From Liriodendron chinense (taxonomy: Eukaryota > Streptophyta > Magnoliopsida > Magnoliales > Magnoliaceae), in the NCBI GenBank assembly GCA_003013855.2, contig PVNU02004159.1, positions 372,001 through 436,000 of the forward strand: 64,000 nt of DNA, read 5' to 3'. Position 1 is the stretch's first letter; the number at the start of each line of letters is the position of its first letter. The translations under genes and the position numbers were made by a program. Positions 1 to 11,747 of the stretch are shown here, piece after piece. Below the pieces are notes generated by a model. It was given only the letters and a program-made list of their open reading frames with translations, had not been told where the DNA came from and ran no database searches.

Positions 1-334
1 ATCGACATTTTTAAAGTTTAAGAGGATACAAAGCAGCGAGTAAGAGAGATGCAAGCACCAATAAATGGGTCAAGACTACAGTAAAACACATCCAAACCTA
101 GCAAGGAAGGAAATAATACGACAACATTCACAACCACGACATCATCATCACATATATGAACAAGAAAGGATAGAAGAAAGAGAAAATGGTCCGATCATCA
201 TTCATCAACTACAAGGACAATTTCAAAATGTTTGGATTGTCATATCAATCGTTTAACGTTTAAAATTAATGTTTGTCACAAGATGACACAAAATTGTGGG
301 GCCCTTCCCCCACGGTTAGAGAAATATCTCAGTC
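1..334. other. no recognisable feature
   Basis: No domain, repeat structure or convincing coding pattern seen. A 63-codon reading frame at 65-256 is low-complexity (His/Gln/Arg-rich) and is not supported as a gene. Confidence 0.4.
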
Positions 335-955
335 CTACAGCAGCGGAAGAATCCGAGCCTTCAACTCATCCACCTTCGCCTGGACCCGGGCTTCCTTAGA
401 AATCAGGTCCATTAGGTAGGAGATGCACTGCTGTACGAAATCAAAATTCAGATACTCGGAGTCGATCCGGTTTCTCGCAATGGATATATCAACAGCGAGC
501 CTGTCGCGCTCTCTCAAGGCCACCCTGGCCATCCTCCAGATTCTGGCGCGACGGTCCAAAAACTCGGCCTCTGCCAGTGGGAGAACCCAAGCGAGGAACC
601 TCTCTTTCTTCCGATTTTCTTTCTTCAAGGAATGTAATTGGCTCAGCAAAGCTTAGAAAGAAGCAGCCAAGGGAGGCTCCGCCGCCTCGAGGAGCGCCAA
701 CTCTTCCGAAAAAGAAGAATCGCCAATGAAGTCAAGGATGGCTTCTCTATGCTCATCAGAAATGGAGGCCATAAGGGAAATATTCTGAATAGCCTTCAGG
801 ATAGGGCGAGAGTCTGCACCAAGCCTGGACAAAGCCTCGGACACCTCATCATACTGAGCATTGAGGGACGACCAAGCCTCCAGACGATTGAGGGAGTCAA
901 AGAGCCGCTGTAAGCATTCGTGAGCCGCGTGTAGAGAGGCAAGGGTTACAACCAT
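335..955 (-). pseudogene. hypothetical helical protein ORF broken by one stop
   Basis: Two minus-strand open segments (955-653 and 652-335) lie in the same frame and are separated only by one TAA at 655-653. Read together they span about 206 codons. The translation is rich in Leu, Ala, Glu and Arg with many heptad-like stretches (for example LLSQLHSLKKENRKKERF and EARVQAKVDELKARILPL), so a mostly helical or coiled-coil protein is likely. I do not recognise the family. Such helical tails occur in plant mobile-domain and other transposon-associated proteins, but no catalytic motif is visible. It lies in repeat-rich DNA with no neighbouring gene, so it is probably a transposon-borne or captured coding fragment. 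The single stop could also be a sequence error. Confidence 0.35.
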
Positions 956-1372
956 TATCTACTGGAAAACAAGACTAACAGCCTAATCTGAGAACCATGG
1001 CAATTCGATAAAAAAGGAGTAGAGAAAAGAAGTGTATAAAGACCATTCACATCAGACCCAAAGTCAAGGGAGGCATGCAAAGGTACATCTAAACTCTATT
1101 TAAATTAATCACTATAACCTCCAGAAGATACCATTTTGGCCAGGCATAGCCCAAAGTTTAAAGTATATGAGACCCAACATAGCTTCTGGATAACAATGAA
1201 TGCACATGAGAACTTATGACGGAAGTACGGGACCCCATATCCTTCAAAATAACGAGCCCTGTCACTACAGGAATAGCTTTGCCCAGCCAAAAGGTAGATA
1301 TAATGGGTAGTGTTGGGCCAAATTTACACATGAAAAAGCCCCCCAGAACAAGAAGATTCTAAGTCCTGGAAA
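956..1372. other. intergenic, nothing recognised
   Basis: No coding or repeat signal recognised before the GGTGCGTC array starts. Confidence 0.4.
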
Positions 1373-1375
1373 CTA

Positions 1376-3258
1376 GGTACGCTCAGCTTGACGCACCCCT
1401 AAAATGGCCTGAATCCATAAAAATATATGAAGTTTAATATTTGGGTGCGCTAGGCCCAACGCACCCCAAAATGCCAAAAATATTACAACTGAATACTTGG
1501 GCGCGTCGGACCCAACGCACCCTAAAAATATCAAAATTGGCCCAAGCCCAATACATAGGTGCGTCAAACCTGACGCACCCTTAAAATCCCACTGCTTCCA
1601 AAATCTCAATATTTGGGTGCGTCAAGCGTAACGCACCCTTAAAATCTAAGAGTTTTTATAACTTATGACGAGGGATGCGTCAACCCTATTTAGGTGCGTC
1701 AAGCCCAGCACATCCTTAAAATCCAGAAATTCAACCAAGTTCTAATAATTGGGTGGGTCGAGCCCAACGCACCCTTAAAATAAAAAATTTCACAAAGTCA
1801 TTATTTGGGTGCGTCACGCTTGACGCACCCCAAAATCCAAATATCCGAAATAAAAGGGTGCGCTCGACCTTTTTTGGGTGCGTTGGCGACAATGGAAGGG
1901 TGCTTTGGCGAATATTTGGGTGCATCAAAGGCAAAGTGGATGTACAGTAAAAAATGAGAAATGAGCGGAAATCAGGCTATCTCATCTATTTATAGTGTGG
2001 ACCCGGAAATCCGATGCGTTGCGTTGAACTATTAGACGTCTACCGCAACGCACCGGAGGGGCATCTGTTGAGGTCCCAAAAGTCAATACCCTCCAAAACA
2101 AATCAACTGGGCATGTACTTCGATAAATCCCACAAAATACCATCCAACGCACCCAAATATCCAGGTTTGCAAAAGATCCAATACTTAGCCATTTTTCTCC
2201 TGTGGGCCCCATGAATCACCGTGATCAAAACCGTCCAAAATCAAGCAGGCACCTTCTTTATGAATTATAATAAGCAGTGCATGACGATGGGCCAAAAGGC
2301 GGGGGCCCCGCGAACCCTTCATTTTGCAAAATCCAATTTTACAAAGCACGAGTACGTCAAGCGCACCCATTTATTCAGCCCAACGCACCCTTAAATTCAT
2401 AAAAATTCAAGAAGTATTTCAGGATGTATTTCACCTTTGACGCATCCGAAAAATAGCTTGACGCATCCGAAAAAATACATTCGACACGTCTATAAATTCA
2501 GAAAATTCGGAACTGCAATTTCAGGGTGCATTGGACCTTGCCGTATCCAAAAATAGTCTAACGTGTCCATAAAATGGCCCGATGCACCCATCAAATCACC
2601 AAGAACCAGCATAGCATTTTTTGGATGCATTGGACCCCAAGGCACCCAAAAATAGCTCGTCGCACCCATAAAATCAGCACATTTTAGAATATCATTTTGG
2701 GGTGCGTCGAAGCTCCCACACGCGTATTTGAGGGTGCGTCGAAGGCTTTTGGGGGTGCGTCATACGTAACAGCCCCTCATTGGTCGCTGTTCGGTATTTT
2801 TGGGTATAAATACCCCCTTCCACTGTTCATTTGTACAGATTAAGAGAGGGAGAGAGCCATTATCCCCTGAGTATTTGGGATTTATTGTCGGAAACCCTCG
2901 CTGGAATCCTTTTCCGACCACCGAAAAACTTTTCGGTCACCGGAATCCCTTTCCGACTACCGGTATCATTCACCGGAATATCACTCCGACCAATACCACC
3001 GCAGGTCCGGATTATAAAAAATCATAAGTGTGGGCGCGCACCCGAAAATAGGTCGACGCACCCGAAAATTCAACATAATTCGTACTTGTATTTTCAGGGT
3101 GCATTGGACTCCAACGCACCAGAAAATTGTCCCATGTATCCGTAAATTCAACAAAAATTGACCGTTTAATTTAAAGGTGCGTTGGAGCCCACGCATCCGT
3201 AAATTAAGTCCCACGCACCCAAAAAATCAGTAAATCACAAAACTTGTTCACGGGTGCA
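1376..3258. repeat. degenerate array of GGTGCGTC...GACGCACC half-palindromes
   Basis: The block GGGTGCGTC followed 5-15 bases later by its reverse complement (GACGCACCC or AACGCACCC) recurs roughly every 60-70 bp. Examples lie at 1440-1475, 1500-1525, 1557-1580, 1614-1640, 1750-1775 and 1808-1830. It continues in weaker form through 2140-2780 and 3030-3260. Each pair can form a short hairpin, and copies are usually followed by CTTAAAAT or CCAAAAT. The array is interrupted by a TATA-box region near 2805. The most economical reading is the repeat-filled U3 (and flanks) of an LTR retrotransposon whose body is not in view. A stand-alone satellite is the alternative. Confidence 0.6.
2779..2813 (+). 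promoter_or_regulatory. putative core promoter (CCAAT-type box and TATA box)
   Basis: ATTGG (inverted CCAAT) at 2779-2783 lies 21 bp before TATAAATAC at 2805-2813, directly after the GGTGCGTC array. The spacing resembles an LTR promoter. No transcript can be inferred with certainty. Confidence 0.45.
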
Positions 3259-3884
3259 CCGAACTCAATTTTAAGTGTTTTCAAGTTCCGCTTGAGCCTT
3301 TTTTGTGTATTTCGAGCGTTCCGGACGCAATGGAACGGTCAAATAGACGTTTTGGGATCTCTAAACGAGCAGAATTGAGCATCTTCGAGGTTCGACCCGA
3401 TTCGATGCTTTGAATGAAATGACTTCTCGAAAAGAAGCCGACAGCATCTAGAACTATGCAAATATGTCATCCTTTATATCTACTGTAAAGATGTGATCCG
3501 ATTTGGGTCGAAAGCTAGGCAAACAGGACTATGGTCATCATGATAAACCATGTCAAAGAGTTTTAATTCTCTACAAAGCAATTGTTATGAACTACTACAA
3601 CACAACAGTCGATGCCCTACCCATTCAAACGGCATCCGTCGGTTGGGCTATGCAGGTACACACAACTGTAAAATGAACTTCCCGAGGTCACCTATTCATA
3701 CATGACAGGCGCGGGCCTAGAGTCGTCCTTCTCAGTCATAAACCCTGATAGTCTCAGCCCGGATCTCCGGTCAAAATACGGGACATAGACATCTGGCTAA
3801 TACAAAGATGGTTCAGTCCATAACAAAACAAATACAGGTCTCTACGACCACAAAATCTAAGACCATAGTCCCTACTGACTAGTC
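3259..3884. other. probable LTR-derived DNA, unclassified
   Basis: No ORF or motif identified. Its position downstream of the TATA box at 2805 and upstream of an LTR-like segment suggests decayed retrotransposon sequence. This is inference only. Confidence 0.3.
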
Positions 3885-4000
3885 TTCTGCCTTTTAATCA
3901 AGGGTCATCGATCATTCGATGTAATTAAGGGCTCGTGCCAGATCACGGCTTGTAATGTACAAGATCTCAAGATCTCTGGAATAAAATTCACCTTGCGATA
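3885..4000 (+). repeat. LTR-like segment, inverted relative to 15240-15355
   Basis: The stretch containing AATCAAGGGTCATCGAT, ATGTAATTAAGGG, GATCACGGCTTG and GTACAAGATCTCAAG matches the reverse complement of 15240-15355 with scattered differences. Two oppositely oriented copies of one family are therefore present, probably the R/U5 part of an LTR. Confidence 0.6.
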
Positions 4001-4044
4001 TCTCTTCTTATGTAGCTTTTGTGAATGCTTGTGATTATCTATGA

Positions 4045-5570
4045 ATGTTTCTATTACTCAGAACCCCAGAGCAACAATACACACATTCCAGAAAATGTAA
4101 TTGTGATCTATTTTCTAGTTCTAACAGTGTGCCTTCTATAAGGCGCAATTTGGTTTTCATTTCTCGTTTAGACAAATATGGTTATAACTTTAAATTTGCA
4201 AATGTAAAATTAAGTATTTGCTATGATTCGGCTGTGATTAGTTTTGACACTTTAGTTTATAACCTTTATCAGCTAGATTTGGATGTTTCACATGTATACA
4301 GCATTAACTCCTCATATGAAAACACTAAAGGCATCAAACGAAGTTTAGATTGTGAGAATTCCTCCATGATATGGCACAGGCGATTAGGCCACATCTCTCG
4401 TGAGAGATGAGAAAGGCTTGTGCATGAAGGAATTCTTCACTCCCTGGACTTCTCAGACTTTAGGGTTCATATTGATTGCATTAAAGGTCAACAGACTAAA
4501 ATAAGGAAAAAATATACCACTAGGAGCGTAGGACTCTCAGATGTGATTCATACAGACATCTGCGGACCATTCCCTACAGCATCCTGATATGGGCAGAAGT
4601 ATTTTATCACTTTTATAGATGACTACTCTCGTTATGGGTACTTATACCTTATTAATGAAAAATTAGACGCCCTGGATACATTTAAGATCTATAAGGCTGA
4701 AGTCGAGAATCAACTCGACAGAAAGATTAAAGTCATTAGATCTGACCGTGATGGTGAGTACTACGGAAGGTATGACTGAATCTAGGCGTAATCCAGGTCC
4801 ATTCGCTAGGTACCTGCAAGATTGTAACATCGTCGCCCAGTACACCATGCCTGGTACCCCAGAGCATAATGGTGTAGCGAAAAGGCGTAATCGCACCCTA
4901 AAGGACATGATGTGATCTATGATTAGTAATTCTACGTTGCCAGAATCTTTGTGGGGTAATGCGTTGAAAACGGCTGTGCATATCCTTAATAGGATCCCAA
5001 GTAAGGCTGTAATGAAAACTCCATATGAATTGTGGACAGGGCGAAAGCCTAGTCTACGATATTTTCATGTATGGGGTTGTCCTGCAGAAGCCAAACCGTA
5101 TAACCCGCATGAAAGAAAGCTTGACCCGTTAGTTGCTTCTTTATTGGATAGCCGAAAAGATAAAAAGGATTCAGATTTTATTGTCCATCATATTCCATGA
5201 GAGTCATTCAGACTGCGAATGCTAGGTTTATTGAGAACATCGAAGATAGTGGGAGCATGAACTTAAGAAATATTATATTTAAGGAAGAGCGGATTGTGAT
5301 TCCCACCACAGTCATTCAGAGTAGCATGGTTGTCCGTCTAACAGTGGATCCTGAGATCCCTATGGATGACTATGTAGAGCCTCAAATACAACCCATTAAT
5401 GACCCAATTCAGAATAATGAACCATTAAGACGATCTCATAGAGAGAGAAGATCTGCAATACCAGACGATTACATCGTCTATTTGCAGGAGCATGAGTTTG
5501 ACATTGGGGTTGAAAAGGATCATGCGTCCCTTTCACAGGTCGAACAAAGTGCGAATTCTTCTCATTAGTT
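4045..5570 (+). pseudogene. copia integrase region remnant
   Basis: The frames together show a GAG-pre-integrase motif (MIWHRRLGHISRER near 4366-4407), then integrase core signatures HTDICGPFP near 4549 and FIDDYSRYGYLY near 4612, and a downstream acidic motif SDRDGEYYG near 4740. The integrase tail ILNRIPSKAVMKTPYELWTG and LRYFHVWGCPAEAKPYNP follows within 4919-5200. Stops interrupt it at several points, for example TGA at about 4408 and a cluster after 4777. In an intact element this enzyme inserts the cDNA into the host chromosome. Here it is a relic with no single open frame. Confidence 0.85.
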
Positions 5571-6345
5571 CAATGTAATGAAGGATGAATTGAAATCCAT
5601 AAAGGACAATAAAGTCTGAGACCTTGTTGGATTGCCTGAAGGGATTAGGCCGATTGGTTGGAAGTGGGTATTTAAAACCAAACCGGACTCTAAGGGCATA
5701 TTGAAAGGTATAAAGCCAGGCTAGTTGCAAAGGGTTTCACTCAGCATGAGGGCATTGACTTTAAGGAGACTTTCTCACCTGTATCTAAGAAAGACTCATT
5801 TAGGATCATCATGGCTCTTGTGGCTCATATGGATCTAGAGCTATATCAAATGGACGTGAAAATTGCGTTTCTCAATGGAGATCTAATGGAGAACGTATAT
5901 ATGTTACAGCCAAAAGGTTTTAAAGCCAAAGGCTAAGAACATCTAGTCTACAAACTTAAGAAGTCCATTAATGGGTTGAAACAGGCATCACGACAGTGGT
6001 ACCTAAAGTTCCATGAAGTCGTTTCCTTATATGGTTTCATTGAAAACACTGCGGATGAGTGCATATATGTGAAAATTAGTTGGAGTAAGTTTATCATTTT
6101 CGTCTTATATGTTGACGACATTTTATTGGCCAGTAGTGATATTGGATTGTTGCGTGAGACTAAGAAATTTCTATCTCAAAATTTTGAGACGAAAGATCTT
6201 AGTGATGCCTCCTTTGTCATCGGCATTTAGATTAGCCGAGAAAGATCATGTGGATTACTTGGCCTGTCGCAGAGGGCCTATATTGATAGGGTTCTCGAAA
6301 GGTTTGGCATGTAAGGTTGTGCTCCTGGCCAAGCACCTATTGTAA
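5571..6345 (+). pseudogene. copia reverse transcriptase remnant
   Basis: GIRPIGWKWVFKTK near 5640 marks the start of the copia RT domain. The catalytic YVDDILLASSD lies at about 6109-6141, within an open segment 5976-6230 that also contains NGLKQASRQWYLKFHE. Frame breaks occur near 5620, 5720, 5935 and 6228. The motif order and the YVDD core are diagnostic of Ty1/copia, but the gene cannot encode an intact enzyme. Confidence 0.88.
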
Positions 6346-6401
6346 AAGGTGACAAGTTTGGTCAATTTTAGTGTCATAAGAATGATCTAGAAAAGGACAA
6401 G

Positions 6402-7100
6402 ATGAAAGCTATTCCGTATGCGTCAGCAGTAAGGAGCATCATATATGCTCAGGTCTGTATGTGTCCAGATATTGCTTTTGTGGTTGGAATGTTGGGCAGA
6501 TACCTTAGCAATCTAGGAATGAATCATTGGATAGTTGTAAAGAAAATGTTGCGCTACCTGCAAAGGACGAAGGACTTCAAACTCACATACAGGAAATCTG
6601 ACCATTTGGAGTTGATAGGATATACATATGCAAATTTTGCTGGTTGTCTCGACAGTAAGAAGTCCACCTCGGGCTATGTATTCATGATGGTTGGTGGAGC
6701 CGTATCATGGAAGAGTGTGAAACAGTCGATTACGGCATCATCTACCATGGAAGCAGAGTATGTAGCTTGTCATGAAGCCACGAATCAGGCGATCTAGTTT
6801 CAGAGTTTTTTCTTTGGTTTACGGGTTGTGCAGATGATCCCAAAACCATTGAAAATCTATTGTGATAGTTTAGCTACAGTTAACTTCTCCAACAACAACA
6901 AGCATTCATCGAGGTTAAAGCACATTGACATTAAATACCTTGTTGTGAAGGAGAGAGTTCAGAATCGTCAAGTGTATGTGGAACTCATTAGCACAAGGCT
7001 GATGATAGCAGATCCTCTCACTAAAGGCCTTCTTATCATGCTCTTTAAGGAGCATGTGACGTCTATGGGAGTTGTTGGTCCCAATGATGTATTTCAGTAG
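6402..7100 (+). pseudogene. copia RNase H remnant
   Basis: The open stretch 6402-6797 ends in the copia RNase H signature (CLDSKKSTSGYVFMMVGGAV, SWKSVKQSITASSTMEAEYV). After one TAG at 6796 it resumes with IYCDSLATVNFSNNNKHSSR and ends with the typical polyprotein terminus ADPLTKGL near 7010-7035. The domain degrades the RNA strand of the RNA-DNA hybrid during reverse transcription. The TAG separates the WF(Q)SF-type helix from the rest, so this copy is broken. Confidence 0.87.
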
Positions 7101-7584
7101 TAGGAGTTTTCATATATGATCCGATTATGTCTAGACATTTTAGAGATATCTTTTATGCATTGATGATTCTGTTTTTCAGTTTATATCTTGCTTCTCCTTC
7201 AGTGTGCACATTTAATTTTGAGTAAGTAAGACTTTGGTTTGTGTCTTGGAGACACGTTCAAAATGACCACTTGAAGATAAGCACATATGATTACATAAGA
7301 CGTGTAATCTTCATACCACACCACATATCATTGATCCATGTCATTAAGGTTATTGATATTTCTGATCATGATTCGTCTCACTTCAAAAATATTAAATGTT
7401 GGGTTGACTACCACGATTCAGTATCAGTGGTCTTGATGGACCGGATCTGACAAGCGTTGCTTATAATTATACAACGGTATTATTTTGAAATCAGTAGGGC
7501 GCCCATTAGGAATTTTTTGAAACAAATATGTTTTATGAAATGTTTTTCATAAAATAAAATAAAATGTTTTGTTTTCTTTTAGAG

Positions 7585-7598
7585 ATCAGTGGGAGAAT
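7585..7598 (+). promoter_or_regulatory. polypurine tract of the copia element
   Basis: The purine-rich run ATCAGTGGGAGAA directly precedes the TGTAAGAC start of the 3' LTR, which is where second-strand priming occurs in LTR elements. Confidence 0.7.
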
Positions 7599-7973
7599 GT
7601 AAGACTCCATTAGGTGGGCCACACATGATCATCGATTTAGATCATGACTGTTGGATTATTCAGATTGAGCGATTCAGTGGGCTCCAGTATAGTTGTGATC
7701 TTTACAAATAGGTTTGGGGCGGGACGCTTGAACCGTGGTCCCTATTCGTTGTTATTAAGCCAGATATGAAAGCCTACGGTGTGGAGACCCTAGAGGAGAG
7801 AAGTGTGATGGGTAAGCTTTTCTGGCCCTCTTTCCTATAAATATATGTCTTGCTCCCCTCATCAACACATGAGAGAAAACCCTAGTCCCATTGAGAGGTT
7901 TTCCTAAAGGTGTAAGGTGTGGGAGACCAAGAGCTGTTCTCAGCAACACGAGAGCATCGGGAATGTCTTACCA
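7599..7973 (+). repeat. 3' LTR of the 4030-7973 copia element
   Basis: About 375 bp bounded by TGTAAGAC at 7599 and the imperfect inverted end GTCTTACCA at 7965-7973. Canonical TG...CA termini and the adjoining polypurine tract support the call. A TATA box lies inside at 7836-7845. No partner 5' LTR was found. Confidence 0.7.
7836..7845 (+). promoter_or_regulatory. TATA box in LTR
   Basis: TATAAATATA about 237 bp into the LTR, at the expected U3/R position. Confidence 0.55.
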
Positions 7974-8266
7974 ATCAAGTATGACTTTAAGATTATAGTA
8001 TGGAATCTCCATTGTTGATGCATAGACGATTTGATTATTCCGCAATATGTAAGATTCACATCTATTCCCACTATTTGCTGTCATAGGTACACTTGAGCTT
8101 TGGAAATGCTTCAACAACCATTGTTTTCTGTCATTGTCATTTGGTTTACTTAGCTTGGGATATGCTTCAATTATGAGCTTAGCCCTAAAGTCAAAGACCA
8201 TTGAAATGACTAATTCCCATAAATAGATAGCAGTGGTGGTGGAGAAGGACATGGATTGCCTATGAA

Positions 8267-8790
8267 GGGAGTGGATTATATGTGGCCCTGGCCTCACCCA
8301 GGATGGTGCAGCCCTTACTCTGGACCCACCTTGATGTATATAATATATTCTATATCTACCCGTCCATCCTTTTTGACAAATCATTTTATGGCAAGAGTCC
8401 AAAATTTAATTAGACCCAAGTATCAGGTGAACTATGCTGTAGGAAACAATAATGATTCAACATGCCACCATTAAAAACTTTCTAGTGCCCACCATGATGT
8501 AAATTTGCCATCCAACTTGTTAGCAAGGTTATAAAAAACTCGATGAAGGGAAAAACAAATATTAGCTTGATCTGAAACTTTTGTGGCCCACAAGATGTTT
8601 TTAATTGTCAGTCGGTAATATTTCATATGGTGTGGTCCACCTGAGATTTGGATATGTTACATTTTTTAGATCATGCCTTGAAATGATATGGAAAAACAGA
8701 TGGAGAGCATGGATTTAGAATACATCCATCAAGGTGGCCCCATGTTAATGGCCGCACCCTATTGGGTAAGGCCGGGTGATGGACCTTTCC
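8267..8790. mobile_element. MITE, family A (GGGAGCGGATT termini), copy 1
   Basis: The left end GGGAGTGGATTATATGTGG with GGCCTCACCC matches the family A terminus defined at 26875. The right arm carries the inverse (CATCAAGGTGG, GGCCGCACCC, GGTAAGGCCGGGTGA). Internal landmarks include CCGTCCATCC and CACCATTAAAAACTT. No coding capacity. The right end is eroded and adjoins the TIR element at 8795, so no TSD could be confirmed. Confidence 0.65.
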
Positions 8791-8794
8791 TACT

Positions 8795-10842
8795 AGGGGG
8801 AATTTGGCATCTCTACTCTAATTTAATAAGCGCTTTTTGAATAAGAGCTAGTTCAATAAGCTCTTTTTGTTCCAGCTCTTGTTTTAAATAAGCTGGTTTG
8901 GTAAAATTTTTAAAAAGAAAGCTCTTCTTTAAAATAAGCATGTTTGGTAAAACTTTCAAATAAGAGATTTTTTAAGGGTAGTTGACATCATTTTTAAATA
9001 TTACAGCAACTTAAATATAAGAGCAATCCAAATGGTTATATGGGTGGACCGTCCATCATGTGGGGCCCAACATCAATGCTAATTATTCTTTATGTGGGGC
9101 CCTTCAATGTCCACTACCCATCACCATCACGTGGACTCCACATTTGATGTCTCCATAGTGTGGGCCCTACCTTTGAAGTGTATTGTCTATCATGTGGGGC
9201 CCAGTTTTGACATACCATTCATTGTGTGGGGTGCACCTTCTATATGGATTATCCATCATATGACCCACTTTGGATATGGGTCATCCATCATGAGAGACCT
9301 TAGATGTGGACCGTCCATTAGGTGGGGCCCACTTGATGTTAACTGTCCATTATGAGGGGCCACACTTTATGTGAGCCATCCATCATGTGAAGCCCACTTC
9401 GTCCATTATGTGGGCCTACCTTGATGTGGACCATTCATTGTGTGGGCCCCACCTTCATTATTGGTCGTTCATCATGTGAGCCCATCTTTGATATCAACTA
9501 ACCATCATGTGGGCCCACCTTCAATGACCATCATCCATCATGTGAGTCCCACCTTTGATGTGGATTGCCATTTAAATGGAACCCATTTGATGTGCATGTT
9601 TCAGTCATGTTAAGCTACACTTTCATGTGGGTCCTACCTTTGATATGAACCTTACGTGGGCCCACTTTGATGTGGGGCCCCACTTCAATATGAGTCATTC
9701 ATTATGAGGGGCCCATCTTTGATGTCCACCATCCATCATGTGGGTCCTACCTTTGTTGTGGATCGCTATCATGTGGGGCCCACATCAAGTGGATAGTCCA
9801 TCATGTGGGACCCACTTTGATGTCCACCATCCAGCATGTAGGTCCCACCTTGGTTGTGAACTGACCATCATTGTGGGGTTCAACCTTCAATATGGGTCAT
9901 TTATCATGTAGGCTCACCTTTAATGTCAACTTTCCATTATGCGGTCCCACATTCAATATCCACCATCCATCACTTGGATCCTACCTTTGATGTGAACCAT
10001 CCATCATGTAGATCTCACCTTTGTTGTGGACCATCTATCATGTGAGGCCCACTTGATGTGGATAGTCCATCATGTGGGACCCGCCTTTGATGTCCACCGT
10101 CCATCATGTAGATCTCACCTTTGTTGTGGACCATCTATCATGTGAGGCCCACTTGATGTGGATAGTCCATCATGTGGGACCCGCCTTTGATGTCCACCGT
10201 CCATCATGTAGGTCCCACCTTTGCTATGGACCATCCATCACATGGGGCCCAACCTTCAACATGGGTCATTCATCATGTGGTCCCACCTTTAATTTCAACC
10301 TTTCATCATGTGGTGCCACATTCAATGTCCACCTATGCTTCAATATGGGTTGTTCATCATGTGGGCCTACCTTTGATGTCAACCTTCCGTCATGTGATCT
10401 CACCTTCAATGTCCCCCATCCATCATGTAGGTCCCACCTTTGATGTGTGATTTCATCATGTGGGGCCCACCTTTGATGTGACCATGCGTTATGTGGGCCC
10501 ACCTGGATGTGGAAACCCACCTTCAATATGGGTTGGTCATCATGTGGGCCCACCTTAGAGATATTCTAAAGAAGAGAGGAGAGCAAGATGGAAATTACTT
10601 AAAAAGTTTAAGGACAAACTTGTCCAAAAATTAATTAAAAATGTCTACCCGCTTAAGTTAAAGAAGCTCTTAAAGAAAAAGTGACATCCCTATCACTTAT
10701 TATTTAAGAGCTTTTTTTGCTAGTTTATGAAAAAATAAGCTCTAAAATGAAAGCTTTACCAAACGGTCTATTTTCATAATAAGAGCTTATTTTTTTATAG
10801 TAAGCAAATAAGCTCTTATTAATAGAGATGCCAAATGCCCTT
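8795..10842. mobile_element. TIR element carrying a minisatellite (copy 1)
   Basis: The left end AGGGGGAATTTGGCATCTCT (8795) and right end AGAGATGCCAAATGCCCT (10842) are inverted repeats. They extend inward through AT-rich arms built from AATAAGCTCTT-like words (8815-9010 and 10660-10825). The middle 1.5 kb is a minisatellite instead of a transposase. The terminal layout suggests a non-autonomous DNA transposon, but the superfamily is uncertain because the flanks (ACT / TAG) do not give a clear long TSD. Confidence 0.72.
9045..10552. repeat. ~33-bp minisatellite array 1
   Basis: About 45 degenerate units related to ATCATGTGGGGCCCACC-TTTGATGTGGACC. Length variation and point changes are high, but unit order is the same as in 13273-14650. 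A perfect 100-bp duplication lies at 10001-10200. Open frames of 90-120 codons here are by-products of the repeat. Confidence 0.88.
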
Positions 10843-11096
10843 AGGTCCTTACACTGGGAAGCTAGATGGGGCCACCATGATGTTTGTGATAAATCCATCC
10901 CATCCATTTGTACGTTTTACCAATTCATTTTAGACATGAGACCAAAAGTGAGGCTGATCTAAAACTTAAGGAGGCCACATGAAAGGGAAAGCAGGGAAAG
11001 AAATGCCTATCGTTGAAACCTTCCTATGGTTCACCTTGATGTGTATATACTATCCAAATATTTTATAAGGTCATTCTCACTTGGATGTGATGTAGT
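10843..11096. mobile_element. partial MITE (family B-like left half)
   Basis: ATGGGGCCACCATGATGTTTG, the CATCCCATCC box, GATCTAAAACTTAAG and TTGAAACCTTCCTATGG match the left half of the family B element at 27835. The copy is cut off at about 11096 by the LTR that follows. Confidence 0.6.
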
Positions 11097-11744
11097 GAGG
11101 TGACCCTCTGATCGAGAAAGGAATAGAACCAAGAGAAGGACCCAAGTGTAGGCCTAAAAGAGCCCAAGGAAGACCTCAAAGAAAATGAGCTAAAAGCTAG
11201 CAAACAGGATAAAGTTCAGAGCTTGACGACCGGTCGTCCAATCGATCAACCACCCTCCAAGAGATCGTCTTGATCTCTGGACTGTCTAGAACCAATCGTG
11301 ACCGGTCAGGCTAAGCTCTCTGGACAACGGAGATCCATTTTTGACCGGTTGTGGACTCCTGGCCAACCGGTCGGCATGCATTAGCGCAGATGCGTGTGCG
11401 AACTTTTTATTTCGAACTATTTTGCTTCTATTTTACTTTGTTTTTTTTTTTCCTTTTTTAATTAGGACACGTAAGTTAAAATTCTAGGGTTTAGTTTTAC
11501 TATAAATACTTGTTTATTTCTCTTTAAGATATTATTATTATTAAATAAAATTACTTTTTTTCATAGAAAAACTACAGTTTTCTCTATTGTTCTTTGTGGA
11601 TTTGAAGAAAAGGTCTCATGACTCGAGATATTCTCTCGTGGATTCGAGAAGACTGGTTGAGGAGTTCCAGTAGATCTGTGGATTCAGATCAGTTATCTCA
11701 TGAGAGAGACGGTATTCGATCACGTTTTGCTGACGTCTGCGCCA
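11097..11744 (+). repeat. LTR with ACCGGT motifs and TATA box
   Basis: The segment begins TGATGTAGTGAGG (start uncertain by 4 bp, 11097 or 11101), interrupts the MITE half before it, and ends GCCA at 11744, three bases before a primer-binding site. ACCGGT or GACCGGTC motifs occur at about 11230, 11300, 11343 and 11367, upstream of TATAAATA at 11511. No second LTR is in view, so this is a 5' LTR with a stub of internal region. Confidence 0.7.
11511..11518 (+). promoter_or_regulatory. TATA box in LTR
   Basis: TATAAATA downstream of four ACCGGT motifs in the LTR 11097-11744. Confidence 0.55.
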
Positions 11745-11747
11745 AGT

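Larger units (their letters stand above)
4030..7973 (+). mobile_element. decayed Ty1/copia retrotransposon (5' part missing)
   Basis: Polyprotein remnants lie in copia order: GAG-pre-integrase, integrase, reverse transcriptase, RNase H, then polypurine tract and 3' LTR. Many in-frame stops and frame changes make it non-functional. No gag, protease or matching 5' LTR is recognised upstream, so the 5' end is truncated or too diverged. Confidence 0.85.

Noticed and set aside
7241..7450. 69-codon ORF between copia RNase H and 3' LTR
   Set aside because: No domain. Located in the usual non-coding stretch before the polypurine tract.
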